This document shows positions 1 to 12,000 of a stretch of 64,000 nucleotides of DNA, in pieces. Under the pieces are notes generated by a model. The model ran no database searches, had not been told where the DNA came from, and worked only from the letters and a program-made list of their open reading frames with translations. The DNA is from Pyrococcus horikoshii OT3 (GTDB lineage Archaea > Methanobacteriota_B > Thermococci > Thermococcales > Thermococcaceae), in contig NC_000961.1 in assembly GCF_000011105.1 (NCBI RefSeq), positions 854,662 through 918,661 of the forward strand. The letters run 5' to 3'. The translations under genes were made by a program, and so were the position numbers. The stretch's first letter is position 1. Every line of letters begins with the position of its first letter.

Positions 1-517
1 GCTCTTTACTTGGTAAAGGTTCCCCGAACCACACCACATCTGGCCTTAGAAGCGAACCACACTTTGGGCACTTTGGAAGATCCTCGCTTAAAATCTCATC
101 TATCCTTCCACTTTCCTTTAAATGCTCTCTAAACTCACAGCTTGTGCACCTAACCCGAAATATGTTCCCATGTAATTCAATCAAATTCTTAGTCCCTGCT
201 TCCCTGTGTAAATCATCAACATTTTGGGTGATTACTGCCTTTAAGATCCCCATTTTTTCCAGTTCAACTAGGGCATAGTGAGCAGGGTTTGGCTTAGCCT
301 TCAGGATTTTCTTGATCCTCCACTTATAGAAGTCCCAAACTAGCTTTGGATTTCTCTCAAAAGCCTCTGGAGTCGCCAACTCTTCCGGCCTATACTTCTT
401 CCATAGCCCATCTTTACCCCTGAATGTTGGAATCCCGCTCTCGGCACTTATACCTGCCCCAGTAAATGCTATGACATTTTTCGATGAAGCTAAAACCCTC
501 GCTACCTCGGCCATCAT
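1..517 (-). CDS. cobB: Sir2-family NAD-dependent protein deacylase (C-terminus outside window)
   Basis: Sirtuin that removes acyl groups from lysines using NAD; in archaea a known target is the chromatin protein Alba. About 172 N-terminal residues are in the window; the C-terminal part lies beyond base 1. Visible motifs are the NAD-binding [15 protein letters not shown] near residue 20, the TQNVDDLH segment and catalytic His in ELHGN, and a zinc ribbon with CTSC and CPKC pairs followed by RPDVVWFGE. The start is the ATG at 517; a second ATG lies at 514. A TATA-like element centred near 543 is 26 bp upstream, so the transcript is probably leaderless. It diverges from the ASCH-domain gene. Family assignment is secure; the substrate is not known from sequence. 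Confidence 0.93.
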
Positions 518-535
518 CAAACTTTATTTAGACGA

Positions 536-575
536 ACGTCTTAAAAACTGTTCCTTCAGGGTATGTTTTTATACC
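536..575. promoter_or_regulatory. Divergent promoter region for the sirtuin and ASCH genes
   Basis: Two TATA-like elements face opposite ways in a 77-bp intergenic region. On the minus strand TTTTTAAG (539-546) is 26 bp from the sirtuin ATG at 517. On the plus strand TTTTTATA (566-573) is about 25 bp before the ASCH-protein ATG at 595. Both spacings fit leaderless archaeal transcripts. This is read directly from the sequence; transcription starts are inferred. Confidence 0.6.
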
Positions 576-594
576 CTTAACTCAACAATAAACC

Positions 595-1122
595 ATGCAA
601 CATGTCATCGCGCTTCACCAAGTTTATGGTGAACTAATATTTAGAGGGTTAAAATGGCATGAAATTAGGAGGAGTAGGGTGTTTGAAGAGGGAGACATCG
701 TTTTTCTTTACATAGCTAGAGGGGATCTGTACACTTTAAAGAAGACCCTTAGGAAGCTTGGGTTAACTGAAGAGCAGACAATAACAAAGAGAGGAACGAT
801 AGCTGGAGGGTTTGAAGTTGGAGAAGTCATTAAGGCCGACTTTGAAACCCTGTGGGAGTTGACGAAGGATAGTAGTGGATTAAGCTTTGTGCATGGCGAG
901 GAAGAAGGAAAGAGATGGCTTAAGAGGTACATAAACGATTACGGCTATGCCTTCGTCATAGAAAAGCCCTTCCTGTTTAAGGATCCCGTTACAAGGGAAG
1001 AACTCAAGGAAAAGTACGGAGTTCACGTTGAGGGAATAGTCCATCTATCCTTAAGAACCAGACGTCCCTGGGTTAGGGAACTTCTGGAGGATCTCATGAG
1101 CAGAGACTTTGAGTACATTTAA
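595..1122 (+). CDS. ASCH/PUA-like domain protein (DUF365 type)
   Basis: 175-residue protein that looks like the archaeal DUF365/ASCH group, a PUA-like beta-barrel fold thought to bind RNA. The N-terminal stretch around LKWHEIRRSR (about 19-28) followed by GDIVFLYIARG (about 33-43) is typical: a basic helix followed by a strand lining the putative ligand groove. No catalytic residues are evident. The start is the ATG at 595, set by a TATA box about 25 bp upstream. It stands alone between the divergent sirtuin gene and mrp. Function is unknown; a role in RNA modification or translation control is only inferred from the fold. Confidence 0.6.
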   Translation: MQHVIALHQVYGELIFRGLKWHEIRRSRVFEEGDIVFLYIARGDLYTLKKTLRKLGLTEEQTITKRGTIAGGFEVGEVIKADFETLWELTKDSSGLSFVHGEEEGKRWLKRYINDYGYAFVIEKPFLFKDPVTREELKEKYGVHVEGIVHLSLRTRRPWVRELLEDLMSRDFEYI

Positions 1123-1204
1123 TACACAAATTTGCTCCAAAAGCAACAAAATAGCACAAAGGTTTTTAAACTAGATTAGGTATTATCCATCGGGTGAAAA
1201 GCGA

Positions 1205-2092
1205 ATGACGATAAAAACGCCCACCGTAAAGGTACCTGGACTTGGCACTGATCCCTTAGAGCAAAGAATTAAGGAGAAGGAGAAGAAGTGGAAATATAAG
1301 ATAGCAGTCCTCAGCGGTAAGGGAGGAGTGGGAAAGAGCACCGTCGCGGTTAACCTCACAGCGGCCCTTGCAAAGATGGGATACTTTGTTGGAATATTGG
1401 ATGCCGATATTCATGGTCCAAATGTCGCTAAGATGCTCGGCGTAGACAAGGAGGAGGTCTATGCTGAGAAGTTTGATGACGGTCACTTCGAGATGATACC
1501 ACCAACAACGGATTTCATGGGACAGGTGACCCCAATAAAGGTCATGAGCATGGGAATGATGGTTCCCGAAGATCAGCCAGTAATCTGGAGGGGACCGCTA
1601 GTTACTAAGGCCATAAAACAACTCCTTGGAGACGTTAAGTGGGGCTCCTTAGACTTCATGATAATAGACTTTCCCCCAGGGACTGGAGATGAAATCCTCA
1701 CGGTTGTGCAATCTATTAAACTTGATGCAGCTATAATAGTCACGACCCCCCAGGAAGTAGCCCTACTTGACACAGGAAAAGCAGTGAACATGATGAAGAA
1801 AATGGAGGTTCCATACGTGGCCGTTGTTGAAAATATGAGCTATCTCATATGTCCCCACTGTGGAAATAAGATAGACATATTTGGAGAAGGAGGAGGGGAG
1901 AAGCTCGCTCAAAAGGAGGGAGTTGACTTCCTGGGTAAGATTCCAATAGATTTGAAGGCCAGGGAAGCGAGCGATTTAGGGATACCTATAGTTTTATACG
2001 AGGATACACCCGCGGCTAAGGCTTTCATGGAGTTAGCCGAAAAATTAGTTAACAAGCTCAAGGAAATTAAGGGTGATGGAGGAAAGGAGTGA
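1205..2092 (+). CDS. Mrp/NBP35-type iron-sulfur cluster carrier ATPase
   Basis: 295-residue cytoplasmic P-loop ATPase of the ApbC/Mrp/NBP35 group, which carries and transfers [4Fe-4S] clusters to apo-proteins. The deviant Walker A GKGGVGKST is at about residues 39-47, switch-type DADIHGPN follows near 67, the IIDFPPGTGDE signature near 155 is diagnostic of Mrp, and the cluster-binding CPHCG pair is near 217. Length is normal. The start ATG at 1205 is preceded by GGGTGA and by a TATA-like GTTTTTAAAC near 1161-1170. The next gene overlaps its 3' end, so the two are probably one transcription unit. Confidence 0.92.
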   Translation: MTIKTPTVKVPGLGTDPLEQRIKEKEKKWKYKIAVLSGKGGVGKSTVAVNLTAALAKMGYFVGILDADIHGPNVAKMLGVDKEEVYAEKFDDGHFEMIPPTTDFMGQVTPIKVMSMGMMVPEDQPVIWRGPLVTKAIKQLLGDVKWGSLDFMIIDFPPGTGDEILTVVQSIKLDAAIIVTTPQEVALLDTGKAVNMMKKMEVPYVAVVENMSYLICPHCGNKIDIFGEGGGEKLAQKEGVDFLGKIPIDLKAREASDLGIPIVLYEDTPAAKAFMELAEKLVNKLKEIKGDGGKE

Positions 2093-2879
2093 GGGAGTTA
2101 TCTTAGCTTTAATTGGAATGCTCCTCTATGGGCTTGAACCGGTGGTTATAAGTTACAATCCAGTCAATCCAATAAGCTTCGCATTCTTTTCTGCTTTTTT
2201 GGCTTCCTTAATCCTACTACCTTTTGCCAACTTTGAAGAAGTTAAAGTTAATTGGAAGAGAGGGTTATTCATAGGATTCTTTGGAACATTCTTAGCTTAC
2301 TTAGCTTATTCATTTGGAACTAAGATGTCGAGTTCTGTCAATGCAGCGCTAATAACAAGGACGGAGGTACTATTTTCATTTATTCTATCTTACGTTATCC
2401 TAGGGGAAGCGATAAGTAAGAGTAGGATTGCTTACTCAACTTTGGTCATTATCGGAGTTGTTCTGGTCATGACTCAGGGAAAGAGGGTTACACTAAATCC
2501 AGGTGACGGCCTTTTATTGCTAGTCCCACTATTCTGGCAGATGGGTCATGTTATAGCAAAAAGGACGAAAGCTGGGCCTCAGACGATAGCATTACTGAGG
2601 AATTCTTTTGGGGCCCTATTCCTTTTTGTACCAGCTTTACTTACCGGAATATCCTTCACCCTTTATTCCGTCGTGGAGGGTGTTATCATAGCCTTAGGCC
2701 AGCTCATATGGTACTCAGCGATAAAGAGAATAGATCTATCCCTTGCAACCGCAATAATAACTCCAGCTCCCGCTGTCGCTATAGGAATTGCCCTAATTAC
2801 CGGAACACCAGTAACACCTTGGCATATATTTGGTTTTCTGTTCATAACCGTGGGAACGCTTGGGCTTACTAGAGATTGA
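2076..2879 (+). CDS. EamA/DMT-superfamily membrane transporter
   Basis: 267-residue integral membrane protein with about ten hydrophobic segments in two similar halves, as in the EamA (DUF6) group of drug/metabolite transporters. The second half carries the usual alternation of short loops and long helices ending at GTLGLTRD. Substrate cannot be predicted. I chose ATG 2076; a GTG directly before it (2073) is an alternative. Either start overlaps the 3' end of mrp by about 17-20 bp, suggesting translational coupling. Its last 11 bp overlap the convergent panB gene. Confidence 0.85.
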
Positions 2880-3720
2880 GCTTTTTCATGACATTGTCTT
2901 TAATCCTTTTGAACTCTTCCTTATCTTGAAACTCCCAGTAATGCTCTCTTCCTGGGAATTTCCCCTCCTTAACCTCTTCCCTGAAGGTTGAGATGGCCCT
3001 TAATATCTCTTCCTTCAGGTTAGCATATCTCTTGGCAAAAGGTGGAGAACTCTCATATAAACCCAAGACATCGTGCCAAACTAGGACTTGTCCATCCACA
3101 TAGGGTCCTGATCCTATTCCTATCGTTGGAATCGATACTTCCTCCGTCACTAGTTTAGCAACATCCGCTAAGACAAACTCCAAAACAATGGCAAATGCCC
3201 CAGCTTTTTCCAAAGCTTTTGCATCCCTGAGTATCTCCTCAACCTCCTCCTCAGTTCCCCCCATTATTCTATAACCTCCAAGCCTTAGGTACCTCTGGGG
3301 AGTTAATCCCGTATGTCCCATAACTGGAATTCCGATCCTAACGAGTTTTTTAACGAGCTTTCTATGATCGTAGCCACCTTCAATCTTAACGGCATCGGCC
3401 CCAGCTTGAACTAGCTTTATGGCGTTCTTAATTCCCTCCTCAACGCTAACTTCGTAACTGCCAAAGGGCATATCGGCCAAAACTAGGGCCCTCTTCACGG
3501 CTTTAGCAACGGCCCTAGTATGGAAAATCATCTGCTCCATCGTGACGTTAAGGGTACTTGGTTCTCCATAAACAACCATACCAAGGGAGTCACCAATGAA
3601 AACTATATCGAACCCGGCCTTATCCGCTAGTAACGCTGAAGGATAATCGTAAGCTGTTATCATGGTTATCTTTTCCTTTCCCTTCATCTCCCTTATTCTT
3701 TTTGGAGTGATCTCTCTCAT
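2869..3720 (-). CDS. panB: 3-methyl-2-oxobutanoate hydroxymethyltransferase (PanB)
   Basis: 283-residue ketopantoate hydroxymethyltransferase. It transfers a hydroxymethyl group from methylene-tetrahydrofolate to 2-oxoisovalerate, the first step to pantoate and coenzyme A. Family signatures are the TAYDYPSA segment near residue 22, the metal-binding [10 protein letters not shown] near 43-52, ADMPFGSYE near 82, the VKIEGG loop near 112 and [10 protein letters not shown] near 133. Length is normal. The ATG at 3720 has GGTGGT just upstream. It lies 30 bp downstream of the STAND regulator on the same strand and is convergent with the EamA gene, with an 11-bp 3' overlap. Confidence 0.95.
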
Positions 3721-3750
3721 TTTACCACCAATATATTCAATTTATTCCAA

Positions 3751-6006
3751 TTACTTAAAGTTTGAGAGATCAAAGACCTTCTTTAACTCATCGAGTACTG
3801 CCTCAAATAACCATGGATATTCCTTTAAATGCGCCTTTCCAAGATTATAATCTTCCCTCCAGTCATCTCCTTTTAGAAAATCTACAGCAGCCAGGAAAAT
3901 GTATCCAGCCCAAGCAAGCGGATAATCTGTGCTTTGAGCTATCCTTATCATTTCTTTTGCAAACTTTTCGGCCTTCTCAAGGTTTTTAGTTGCTATGTAA
4001 GATACGGAACCATAGGCCATTGCATCGGTGGCCCTCCTATAGTTCCTAATCATGAGGAAGTAGTTTGCGGCCTTTTCACTATACTCTGAAGCCTTTTCGT
4101 AAAGTTTAAGCTGGTAATATCCCTTGGCAAGTTCCATGTATGAGATATGCTCGAGAAATTTAATTCCATAAGCCTTAGCCATCTTAAGCGCTTCTTGATA
4201 GTAGGAGATCCCCTTCTCATAATTCCCCATATGAAGATAGATATCCCCAACATGAAGTAGCACAAGACCTTCCTTTTCCGGATCACCGATTTTCCTTATT
4301 ATTTCAAGTTCCTTCAAGGCACTCTTTAATGCTTCCCTTGAGTTTTCTTTATAGTACTCATATTTCGTCTTCTCAGCATAATAAGAGAACCAGGCATACA
4401 TATCATTGATCTTTTCAACTATCTCCTTGGTCTTTTTGAGGTATCTCTCAGCCTTCTCCAAGTTTTCGAGCTCCATATAAGCATCGGCAAGCCAGCTGTA
4501 AATCTCACATTTAAAGAATTCGTCTACGTATGGTTCCGCCTCCTTCAACAGTTTAATTGCTTTCTCAAATAATCCCCTTTGTACCTCTATAATTGCAATC
4601 TCTATCTTCGCATAGGGATTATCCTCAACCTCCATTAAAAGCCTCTGATACATCCTTGGAAAGTCAACAATTATCCTGTAGAACTCTTTGACCCTTAATT
4701 CCACTAAATTTCTTATCAATTCACTAGATCCAACCTTTATCGCATATTTAAATGCTCTAAGAAAATTTATGGGAGTTTTGCTCTTTAGGAGAAAGTTTAC
4801 ATGTCTAAGGTAGACCTCCTTCTCTTCCTGATTTGAAACTTCCCTTACAAATTCCCTAACCATGTCATGGACGAAATATTTCTCCCCCTTCTTTTCAATT
4901 AAGCCTTTCTTCATTAGAGAGTAGAGTGGTACGAATGGATTCCTATCGTACAGGAACTTTATCCCCTCATATTCAATCGGCTCATCAAAAAGGGAGAGTA
5001 TTGAGAGTAGATCCTTCTCCTCCTCGTTCAGCATTTGATAAACTTCTTCAAACAGAAAGTTGAACACAGTATCCTTTCCAGTGGCTAAGATCTCGGAGCT
5101 CTCTAAAATCAAGTTTAACATCAAGGGATGCCCAAATGTCAGCTTATATAACTTTGCAAACTCTTCCGGGGTCATAGACTTCTCTTTTTCCCTTGCCAAA
5201 GAGTAGGCTTCTTCAGGATTTAGCCCCTTTAAATTCACATAAGTGACACCCTCATTTCCTAAATTCGGTCTTATCCTAGTTGTTATAATAACCTTCCCCT
5301 TCTTGATCCTAGGTGCAAGGTAAGAGAGAAGGTAATTTACCTTCTCATCCTGAAACTTGTGAAAATCATCGATGATAATTATCGCCCCAGTTTTTTCAAT
5401 TCCCTCCGTGATGAGTTTGAAAATATCATTTTCGTTATTTCCTCCACCTCTTAGGTACTCAAGGAGGTCCTCAAAACCAATAGAGCTTAGGAATAAGCCT
5501 AACTGCCATGCGAAGTATTTGAAATCCTCAAGGCCAGTCACGTTGTACCAATATGCATTTGGAAAAGCCTTTGCAGCAAGACTCGTTTTTCCTATCCCAG
5601 CTATTCCATATATCACTACAACCCCCTTTGCATTCCTAATAATACTAAGCTCCCTCTTCCTACCCACGAAAACTTCAACCCTTGGAGAAGACTCCCACTC
5701 TATAGGGGCTTCATAACTCTCATTTTCACCAACTTTAACCTCAAGCTTAGTTGGGTGCATGAAGATTCTTATCTCAGAAACCTTAAGCGAGTATACTCTC
5801 ACATTCTTCCCATCAACCCTCTCCCACTTTCCCTTAATGAGACCCAATCTTTCTAGTTGTCTAAGCCTTCTTGAGATATCAGTTTCATCCCTGTTAAGAA
5901 TTCTTGCCAATTCCCTAGGATGAAAAGAGCTTGACCTCAAAAGTGTTAGTATCTTCAGATTTATAGGATTCGACAGGGCCTTGAAAATTTTCGAAGGCTC
6001 CAACAT
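3751..6006 (-). CDS. ArsR-HTH / STAND NTPase / TPR regulator (MalT-like architecture)
   Basis: 751-residue predicted signalling ATPase. An ArsR-type winged helix occupies about residues 5-75 (KALSNPINLKIL, then the ISRRLRQLERLGLIKG recognition region). A STAND NTPase follows: Walker A GIAGIGKTS near 134-142, Walker B AIIIIDDFHKF near 207. The C-terminal half (about 440-740) is a helical array of TPR-like repeats such as LEKAERYLKKTKEI. I start at the ATG at 6006, preceded by AAGGTG, because a TATA-like CTTATAAAAG (6038-6047) sits upstream; the longer frame to 6078 would begin upstream of that box. The inducer and targets are unknown. It lies between the giant surface-protein gene and panB. 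Confidence 0.75.
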   Translation of the reverse strand: MLEPSKIFKALSNPINLKILTLLRSSSFHPRELARILNRDETDISRRLRQLERLGLIKGKWERVDGKNVRVYSLKVSEIRIFMHPTKLEVKVGENESYEAPIEWESSPRVEVFVGRKRELSIIRNAKGVVVIYGIAGIGKTSLAAKAFPNAYWYNVTGLEDFKYFAWQLGLFLSSIGFEDLLEYLRGGGNNENDIFKLITEGIEKTGAIIIIDDFHKFQDEKVNYLLSYLAPRIKKGKVIITTRIRPNLGNEGVTYVNLKGLNPEEAYSLAREKEKSMTPEEFAKLYKLTFGHPLMLNLILESSEILATGKDTVFNFLFEEVYQMLNEEEKDLLSILSLFDEPIEYEGIKFLYDRNPFVPLYSLMKKGLIEKKGEKYFVHDMVREFVREVSNQEEKEVYLRHVNFLLKSKTPINFLRAFKYAIKVGSSELIRNLVELRVKEFYRIIVDFPRMYQRLLMEVEDNPYAKIEIAIIEVQRGLFEKAIKLLKEAEPYVDEFFKCEIYSWLADAYMELENLEKAERYLKKTKEIVEKINDMYAWFSYYAEKTKYEYYKENSREALKSALKELEIIRKIGDPEKEGLVLLHVGDIYLHMGNYEKGISYYQEALKMAKAYGIKFLEHISYMELAKGYYQLKLYEKASEYSEKAANYFLMIRNYRRATDAMAYGSVSYIATKNLEKAEKFAKEMIRIAQSTDYPLAWAGYIFLAAVDFLKGDDWREDYNLGKAHLKEYPWLFEAVLDELKKVFDLSNFK

Positions 6007-6037
6007 GCACACCTTAAGTTGGCAATAAGGAAAAACC

Positions 6038-6047
6038 CTTATAAAAG
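6038..6047 (-). promoter_or_regulatory. TATA-like element of the STAND regulator gene
   Basis: On the minus strand this reads CTTTTATAAG, with the purine-rich AAAAGT before it as a possible BRE. It is centred about 37 bp upstream of the ATG at 6006, predicting a leader of roughly ten bases that includes the GGTG ribosome site. It is the main argument against the longer open frame starting at 6078. Confidence 0.55.
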
Positions 6048-6074
6048 ACTTTTTGTCAAAAGTTTTCGAAAAGA

Positions 6075-9000
6075 TCAAGAGATGGAAAGAAGCTCCAAAG
6101 CTTTCCTTTCAGTGAGGTAAGCCTTTCTCATATATACTGCGTACCAGTAGATAGCTGAAGGTGAAGGAATTCTTGGATAATACTCCCTTCCCTTTAGATA
6201 GTACTTCTCAGCTTCCTCGTGGAGTCTAATGGCCTCTTGTGAAGTTTCATTGCTCATCTTCATAATGAACTCCTCCTTCAGGCGCAGGTAATTCCTTTCC
6301 CAGATGATCCCAGCGTAGTACAAGACCCTAAAGATATCCTTCTTTTCAATTTTGCTTAACGTTACCTCTACTATCGGATCCTCAGAGAGGAATATGAATA
6401 GGTATCCCTTGGAGAGCTTGTAATAATTACCATGCTTTTCATCCCTCGTTACAGTCCCATTCTTTATGATTCTAATAGAGCTAACTTTCATTCCCTCTAA
6501 TGGAACTACTAGGATTGCATAGCCTCTGCTTATGCTTATCCTATACCTAATTTCATGCACTTTCTTCCCGTTCTCCTCGAATATCCTTGATGTTTTAGAG
6601 ATGTTTTCTATAGTTGAATTTATCCTAGCTAAGAGCCACGGATCCTTCCTACCCCTCTCATCTATTACCAACGTTCCTCCAGATGGGATCTTAAATCTTA
6701 GGCTCTCCTTCACAATCTCTACGATTATATCCCCCTCGAAATACACTCTAGTCTTAATATCTCCAGGAATCGTAACTATCTCGGTTCCATTGATGATCCT
6801 AACTTTAACGCTCCTATTAATGGTGAAGTTTACAGTGCTACATCCAACGTTACCCCATTTGTCACTTGCAAAAACATTTAGCTCATACTTACCGTCATCT
6901 AGCTCAACCCTTCCGATCCAAGTCTCGTTAACTTTTTCGAGGCTTAAGCTTTCACCGTTTATTGTGGCGGTAACATTAGCTATTCCAGATTCATCCGTAG
7001 CTCTGACCTTAATCTCTCTAATCGTCTCATTATAAGTCATGTTCCTGGGGAATAATATCTCCACAAGTGGGGGTATTTTATCCTCAACTTTTCTAGCCCT
7101 ACCGGATAATATGACTTCTTGGGTTAACTTCAGGGTTACCCTGGTGTAGTTCATAATTCCAACGATAGTTGCGTTCCTCTCGTACTCTGCACTCATCTCG
7201 CCAATGTCATTCTTAAGGTTCTTTTCAACGCTTATCAAGCTCCAGTTTTCTACGTTAACTTCTATGATTTCCTCAAAGTATTCTAGAGGAAGCGTAACGT
7301 TCCTCAACGTTAGATTAACCCAGACCTCAAAGTCTTTCAGGAAGTCCTTCCAAGATGTTGTGTTGTAGAATCCGAAATCTTTTGTATAGGAATACTCCTT
7401 GACCATCGTTAGGGTCGAACTACCGAAGACAACTACCTCCTTGCTTATGCTTGAGCTTAAGTTGTAGCTATCCCATACCGTCAGCGTAACGTTGTACCTT
7501 CCTCCCTTCCTATAAGTGTGGGTTGGATTTACTAATAAACTCGATTCATTGTCACCGAAATCCCATAGGTACTTTGAGATACCATCTTCATCACTTGCAT
7601 TTGCTTCAAACTTAACTGTGAGGTTATCTACCTCCCAGGAGAAGTCAACGCTTGGAGGCTCATTCACCCTGAATATGACACTTTTACTCACATTGTAGCT
7701 GACATCCCACGCGTAAATGGTGAAGTTGTGCCATCCATAGTCCAGCTTGATAAACCCGGAATAGCTTGCATTTGAAGATATTAGCTCTCCATTCAAATAA
7801 GCTACAACCCCTACTAGATCGTGGTTAACGACTGTATAGTTTATCATTACCTCCCTCGAATTGTATACCTTCTCTTCAGGGCTTTCTATGTATATCACTG
7901 GGGCCTCCGGGTTTAAGTAAATCCAGAGACTTACATTACCCCTATTCCCAAATTCATCTTCCGCGTATATAGCTACAGTGTTGTTTCCGATGTTGAGTGG
8001 AACTATCCCCTCCCAAGTGGAGCAGGTTCCGTTGCTTTCTACCTCCGTGAATTCCTTTGTATAGTTTCCTACCGCTCCCCAGACTAAAGTTATTCCCGTT
8101 TCATCGCAGGTTCTAACTTGAATCTTGGGTATCTCCGAATAAATTCCACTACTTGGGGTTACGTTAAGAGTTGGAGGAGATTCATCGAGCTCATGAGTGG
8201 CATTTCCAAGGAGAACAACCAACTGAGTTACGTTTACAATTAAGTATTTGAACTCTTCTAAGCCCTCAACTCTTACCCTTCTTGCATAGGTAGCGTTTAT
8301 CCATCCCCATCCCTTTGTTATATTCAGCATCTCTGAATAGTTCAGTAAGCTCCAGTTTCCTGGGAAGTAGTTCAGGACCTTAAAGTTAACTTTAGGAAGT
8401 TCTATTGTCGAAAGCGCCTCTTCAACCCAGCCCTCAAAGTCTCTCTTGAATTCATTCCAGTAGAAGGATTTGTAATGACCGAAGTCCTTCTCTTTAATGT
8501 AATTTTCAGTTAAGTTCCCATATACCTTCCTGTATGCAGTTACTGTTTTCGATAAGTTGTTAGCTGTGACTGTGTAATTACCTTCCTTCCTTATCTCAAC
8601 CGTGGAATTGATAACCTTCCACCTTCCACTCTCTATTATTTCGCTTCCCTCGGCTATCGTACTGTTTCCTAACTTAATAATATAAGAGTACTCACCACTC
8701 ACATCCCCAACGTTCGTCACGTTGAAGGTTATGGATAAGTTGAAGGGAACTATACCCCATTGAGGCTCAACTTTTAAACTTTCATTAAATTTTGGACCTA
8801 AATAAACCTTAATTTCCATAGTTTTCGAACTTTCTGTCCCTTTATCATCCCTAACCGTTAGTGTCACGTTATAGGTTCCCGGCTCTCTAAATACATAACT
8901 TACCTTATCCCCCACAAAGCTCTCGTTTCCAATCTTCCAAGTGTAAGCTATTATACTACCATCGGGATCATAGCTCAGGGATCCGTCTAGTACCACAGTT

Positions 9001-12000
9001 TCATTGGCAATCACAGGCTCTTTTACATATATCCTTGGAATTGGGGGTTGATTCGACTTGAGTATGTAAAACTCTGGAGTTCCCAAGTCAAGGACATGAA
9101 GCGTGCCATTTTCCATCCATTGATCCATCGGATTCTTCCCGTCACTCCTTACAACGCTACCCTTAAAGGGAACCGTGAAGTAAACCCAGAAAGGAGTTTT
9201 CATCTCTGGAATTATCTTTCTCATGCTCCCCTCCTCAACTTCCGTGAAATTCAGCAAGAGTACGTTGTAGTCAAATCCCCGGGAGTCTATTATCTTCTCA
9301 GGCTTTCCATCCCCATCATCATCAACTAAAAAGTCAAGCATCCCATCGTCATTCTCCGTGTTATTAAACGCCCTAATTAGGAAGTGCGTTCTAACTTCTT
9401 TAATCAACGAAGTTTCGTTTCCTCCTAGTTCATCGCTGTGCTTAAATGTTGCATTATACTGAAGGAACTTTCCACTGACTTCAGCGATCATGAGCCATGC
9501 GGCCGTTGAACTCTCTCCTGGGTTCAAGTCCCCAAAGTCTATTGTCAGGCTATTTGGAACTTTTTTACCATTTACTAGCGTCCCTATTATCTTAAAGTCT
9601 ATGTACACTCCAGGATAGTTAGATCTCTCAATTTTAGGCTGAGCTGAGGCTATACGCAATTTCCTTGCAGTTCCATATCCCACGTTCTTAACCCTAACCC
9701 CGAAGATGAAAGGTATTGGAAGTTCCTTCTCAGGGGTGTAGGGATCATCTCCAAACACATAGGAGGGGAGAACGTAGTCTAAGACAAGCTGTGGAACAGG
9801 TTCCACCTCTATCATAGCGGGCCAGGTCTCGTAAACTAACTTCGTACTTCCCACTCTAGCTGTTATATTAGCCATAACATAGTACCGCGCTCTGAACTTC
9901 TCAGCTGCTCCAACCTTTGGAATAATAAGCCACTTCATCTCGGCCGTTTTCTCTGGCTCCAGGGAACTTCCACTTAATCCAGCCTTTTCATCTAACCGTA
10001 CAAAGAACTTGTCGTCTACTCTATTGCCTTCTTCATCGAAGAATATTACTCTTACACTAACGTTCTCTAAACTATAATTCCTGTTAGTGTTTGTGAACTT
10101 CAATGAAGCTCTAAACGCTTGCCTCTCAAAGGTTAACCTCTGCTCTATCGTTAGAACGAGATCAACACACATGTGAAGCGTATTGCTCGGTTCCTCTTCA
10201 TCATGAGTTTCAGATTCTCTAAATAACCTACAAACCCTTTCTTTAACTACATCCTCTGAGGAACAAGTGCTACAGCTCATGGAGGTGCTGGACTTCTTAA
10301 CTGTGGGTAGACCACCACAAGTAAACCTTCCAACGGCCGTTCCACCGTCCCCTCCACCTGCAAGTCCACTTGGTATCATAGAAGGATATCCTCCTAGGGA
10401 ACCACTTGCAATAATTTGAATTGGCCTAATTTCCTCCCCCTCAGGTAGGGTACAATCGTTGCGCATTAGACAGATCGCACAGTTCAAAAACAGCTGAGCT
10501 ATGTATGGAGGAAGGTCCTCAGCCGCTTTGTCCAAAAGCTGGAGCAAACCTACACCACTTGCAATCCCTCCAAGGGCTCCTCCCATCTTGGACATCACAT
10601 TTAAAACTATGCCATTTGCGATATTCACAGCCTTCTTATAGTCAACTTTAAGCTGTCCATTTTCTATCTTTCCAACGCCCATTCCGAGAGCGTAAACTGG
10701 AGTAGCCGTTCTGCTAACTGCAAATCCGGCTATGTCCCCTTTTGGAGTCTTTATGAGGGTTAGCTGTAACGAGTTTATTTCTTGGTAAGCTACCGGATCA
10801 AACATGAAGAGCGAAGCCAAATTAGCCTTAACGGAGTTGAAGGTCTTCACGTAGTTCTCCATGTTCTCCTTAGTTGGGTTAGCTTTATAGGCATTATACG
10901 CATCGAAGAGCGATTCAAGATTGTTAAGAGCCTCTCCAGCCAAAGTTGAGAGAACTCCCGTATCGTCAATGTTACCGAGGGCTTGTCCAACCTTTTGGGC
11001 TATAGCCATAAAGGCTAATTTTCCAGCAACCGGAAATACGCTCTCCCAACAGCCCTTGCACGTGGGCTTTACGACTATCTGATGGATCCTCTGGGCTTTG
11101 AGCGTTATTTTCCCGGCTTCTTCAACGCAAACCACGCCGGCCTTAAGCTTGAAAACCTTAGTTTCGTGAAGGCATGGATTTATAGGTGGTGAACGGGAAT
11201 AGTAAATTCTAACGACATAGGGAACTATCACGGCTTCTCCTGGCTTCAACTCATCTATCCTGTTAATACCAAACTCAACGTCAATATAGTGACTCCCACC
11301 GCTCTCGAAAGTTACATTGTAGACGGAGATGTATTGATGCGTGTTCCTCACGATAACCTGCCCTCTAAACTCTAGCATCCCTTCTTCAGCTAGCTTTTCG
11401 TAGTCTACGTATACCTCAAGGTCTCCCCCTTCCATCCTTATTTCAGGGGCCGGAACGTGAGTTGAGTACCACATCTCATGCTTTATTATGTACACATCCT
11501 GAATGGTTACCGGAACTACCTCCCACTCAACCTCAAGAATTGAAGGTGTTAGAATAATGGAGACGTTCTTCTCAACACCGACCTCTATGGTTATTGAAGT
11601 ACTATATCCGTAGTACCCTTCAAGAGAAGCGAAGAGCTTATATTCACCTATAGGAACATTTTCAACTTCGAGGGTGCCATTTTTGTTAGTGTATCCTTCA
11701 AAGTGGAAGTATCCGTTGTAAAGTGTCAGCTTGACGTTTTCTAACCTCGTTGCATTGGGATCCATTACAGTTACCTTAACGCCTCCCGTCGCATTTGGGG
11801 TAACCCTAATTCTCATTGGGACTTTTATTGGGTTATAGTTCGAGGAAGATATCGTTATCTCACCTTTAAAGGTTCCAGTAACGTTCCTAGGTGGCTCTAT
11901 GTAAAGGGAAATGCTCTCATTATCTTTTGGATCAACCTCTGTGAAGTTTGACACTACCTTAACCCAGGGGATTGAAGATCTAATGCTAACGTTTCTTAAT

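Noticed and set aside
6007-6078. 24-residue N-terminal extension of the STAND regulator
   Set aside because: It begins before the TATA-like box at 6038-6047 and adds a non-conserved stretch in front of the HTH domain.
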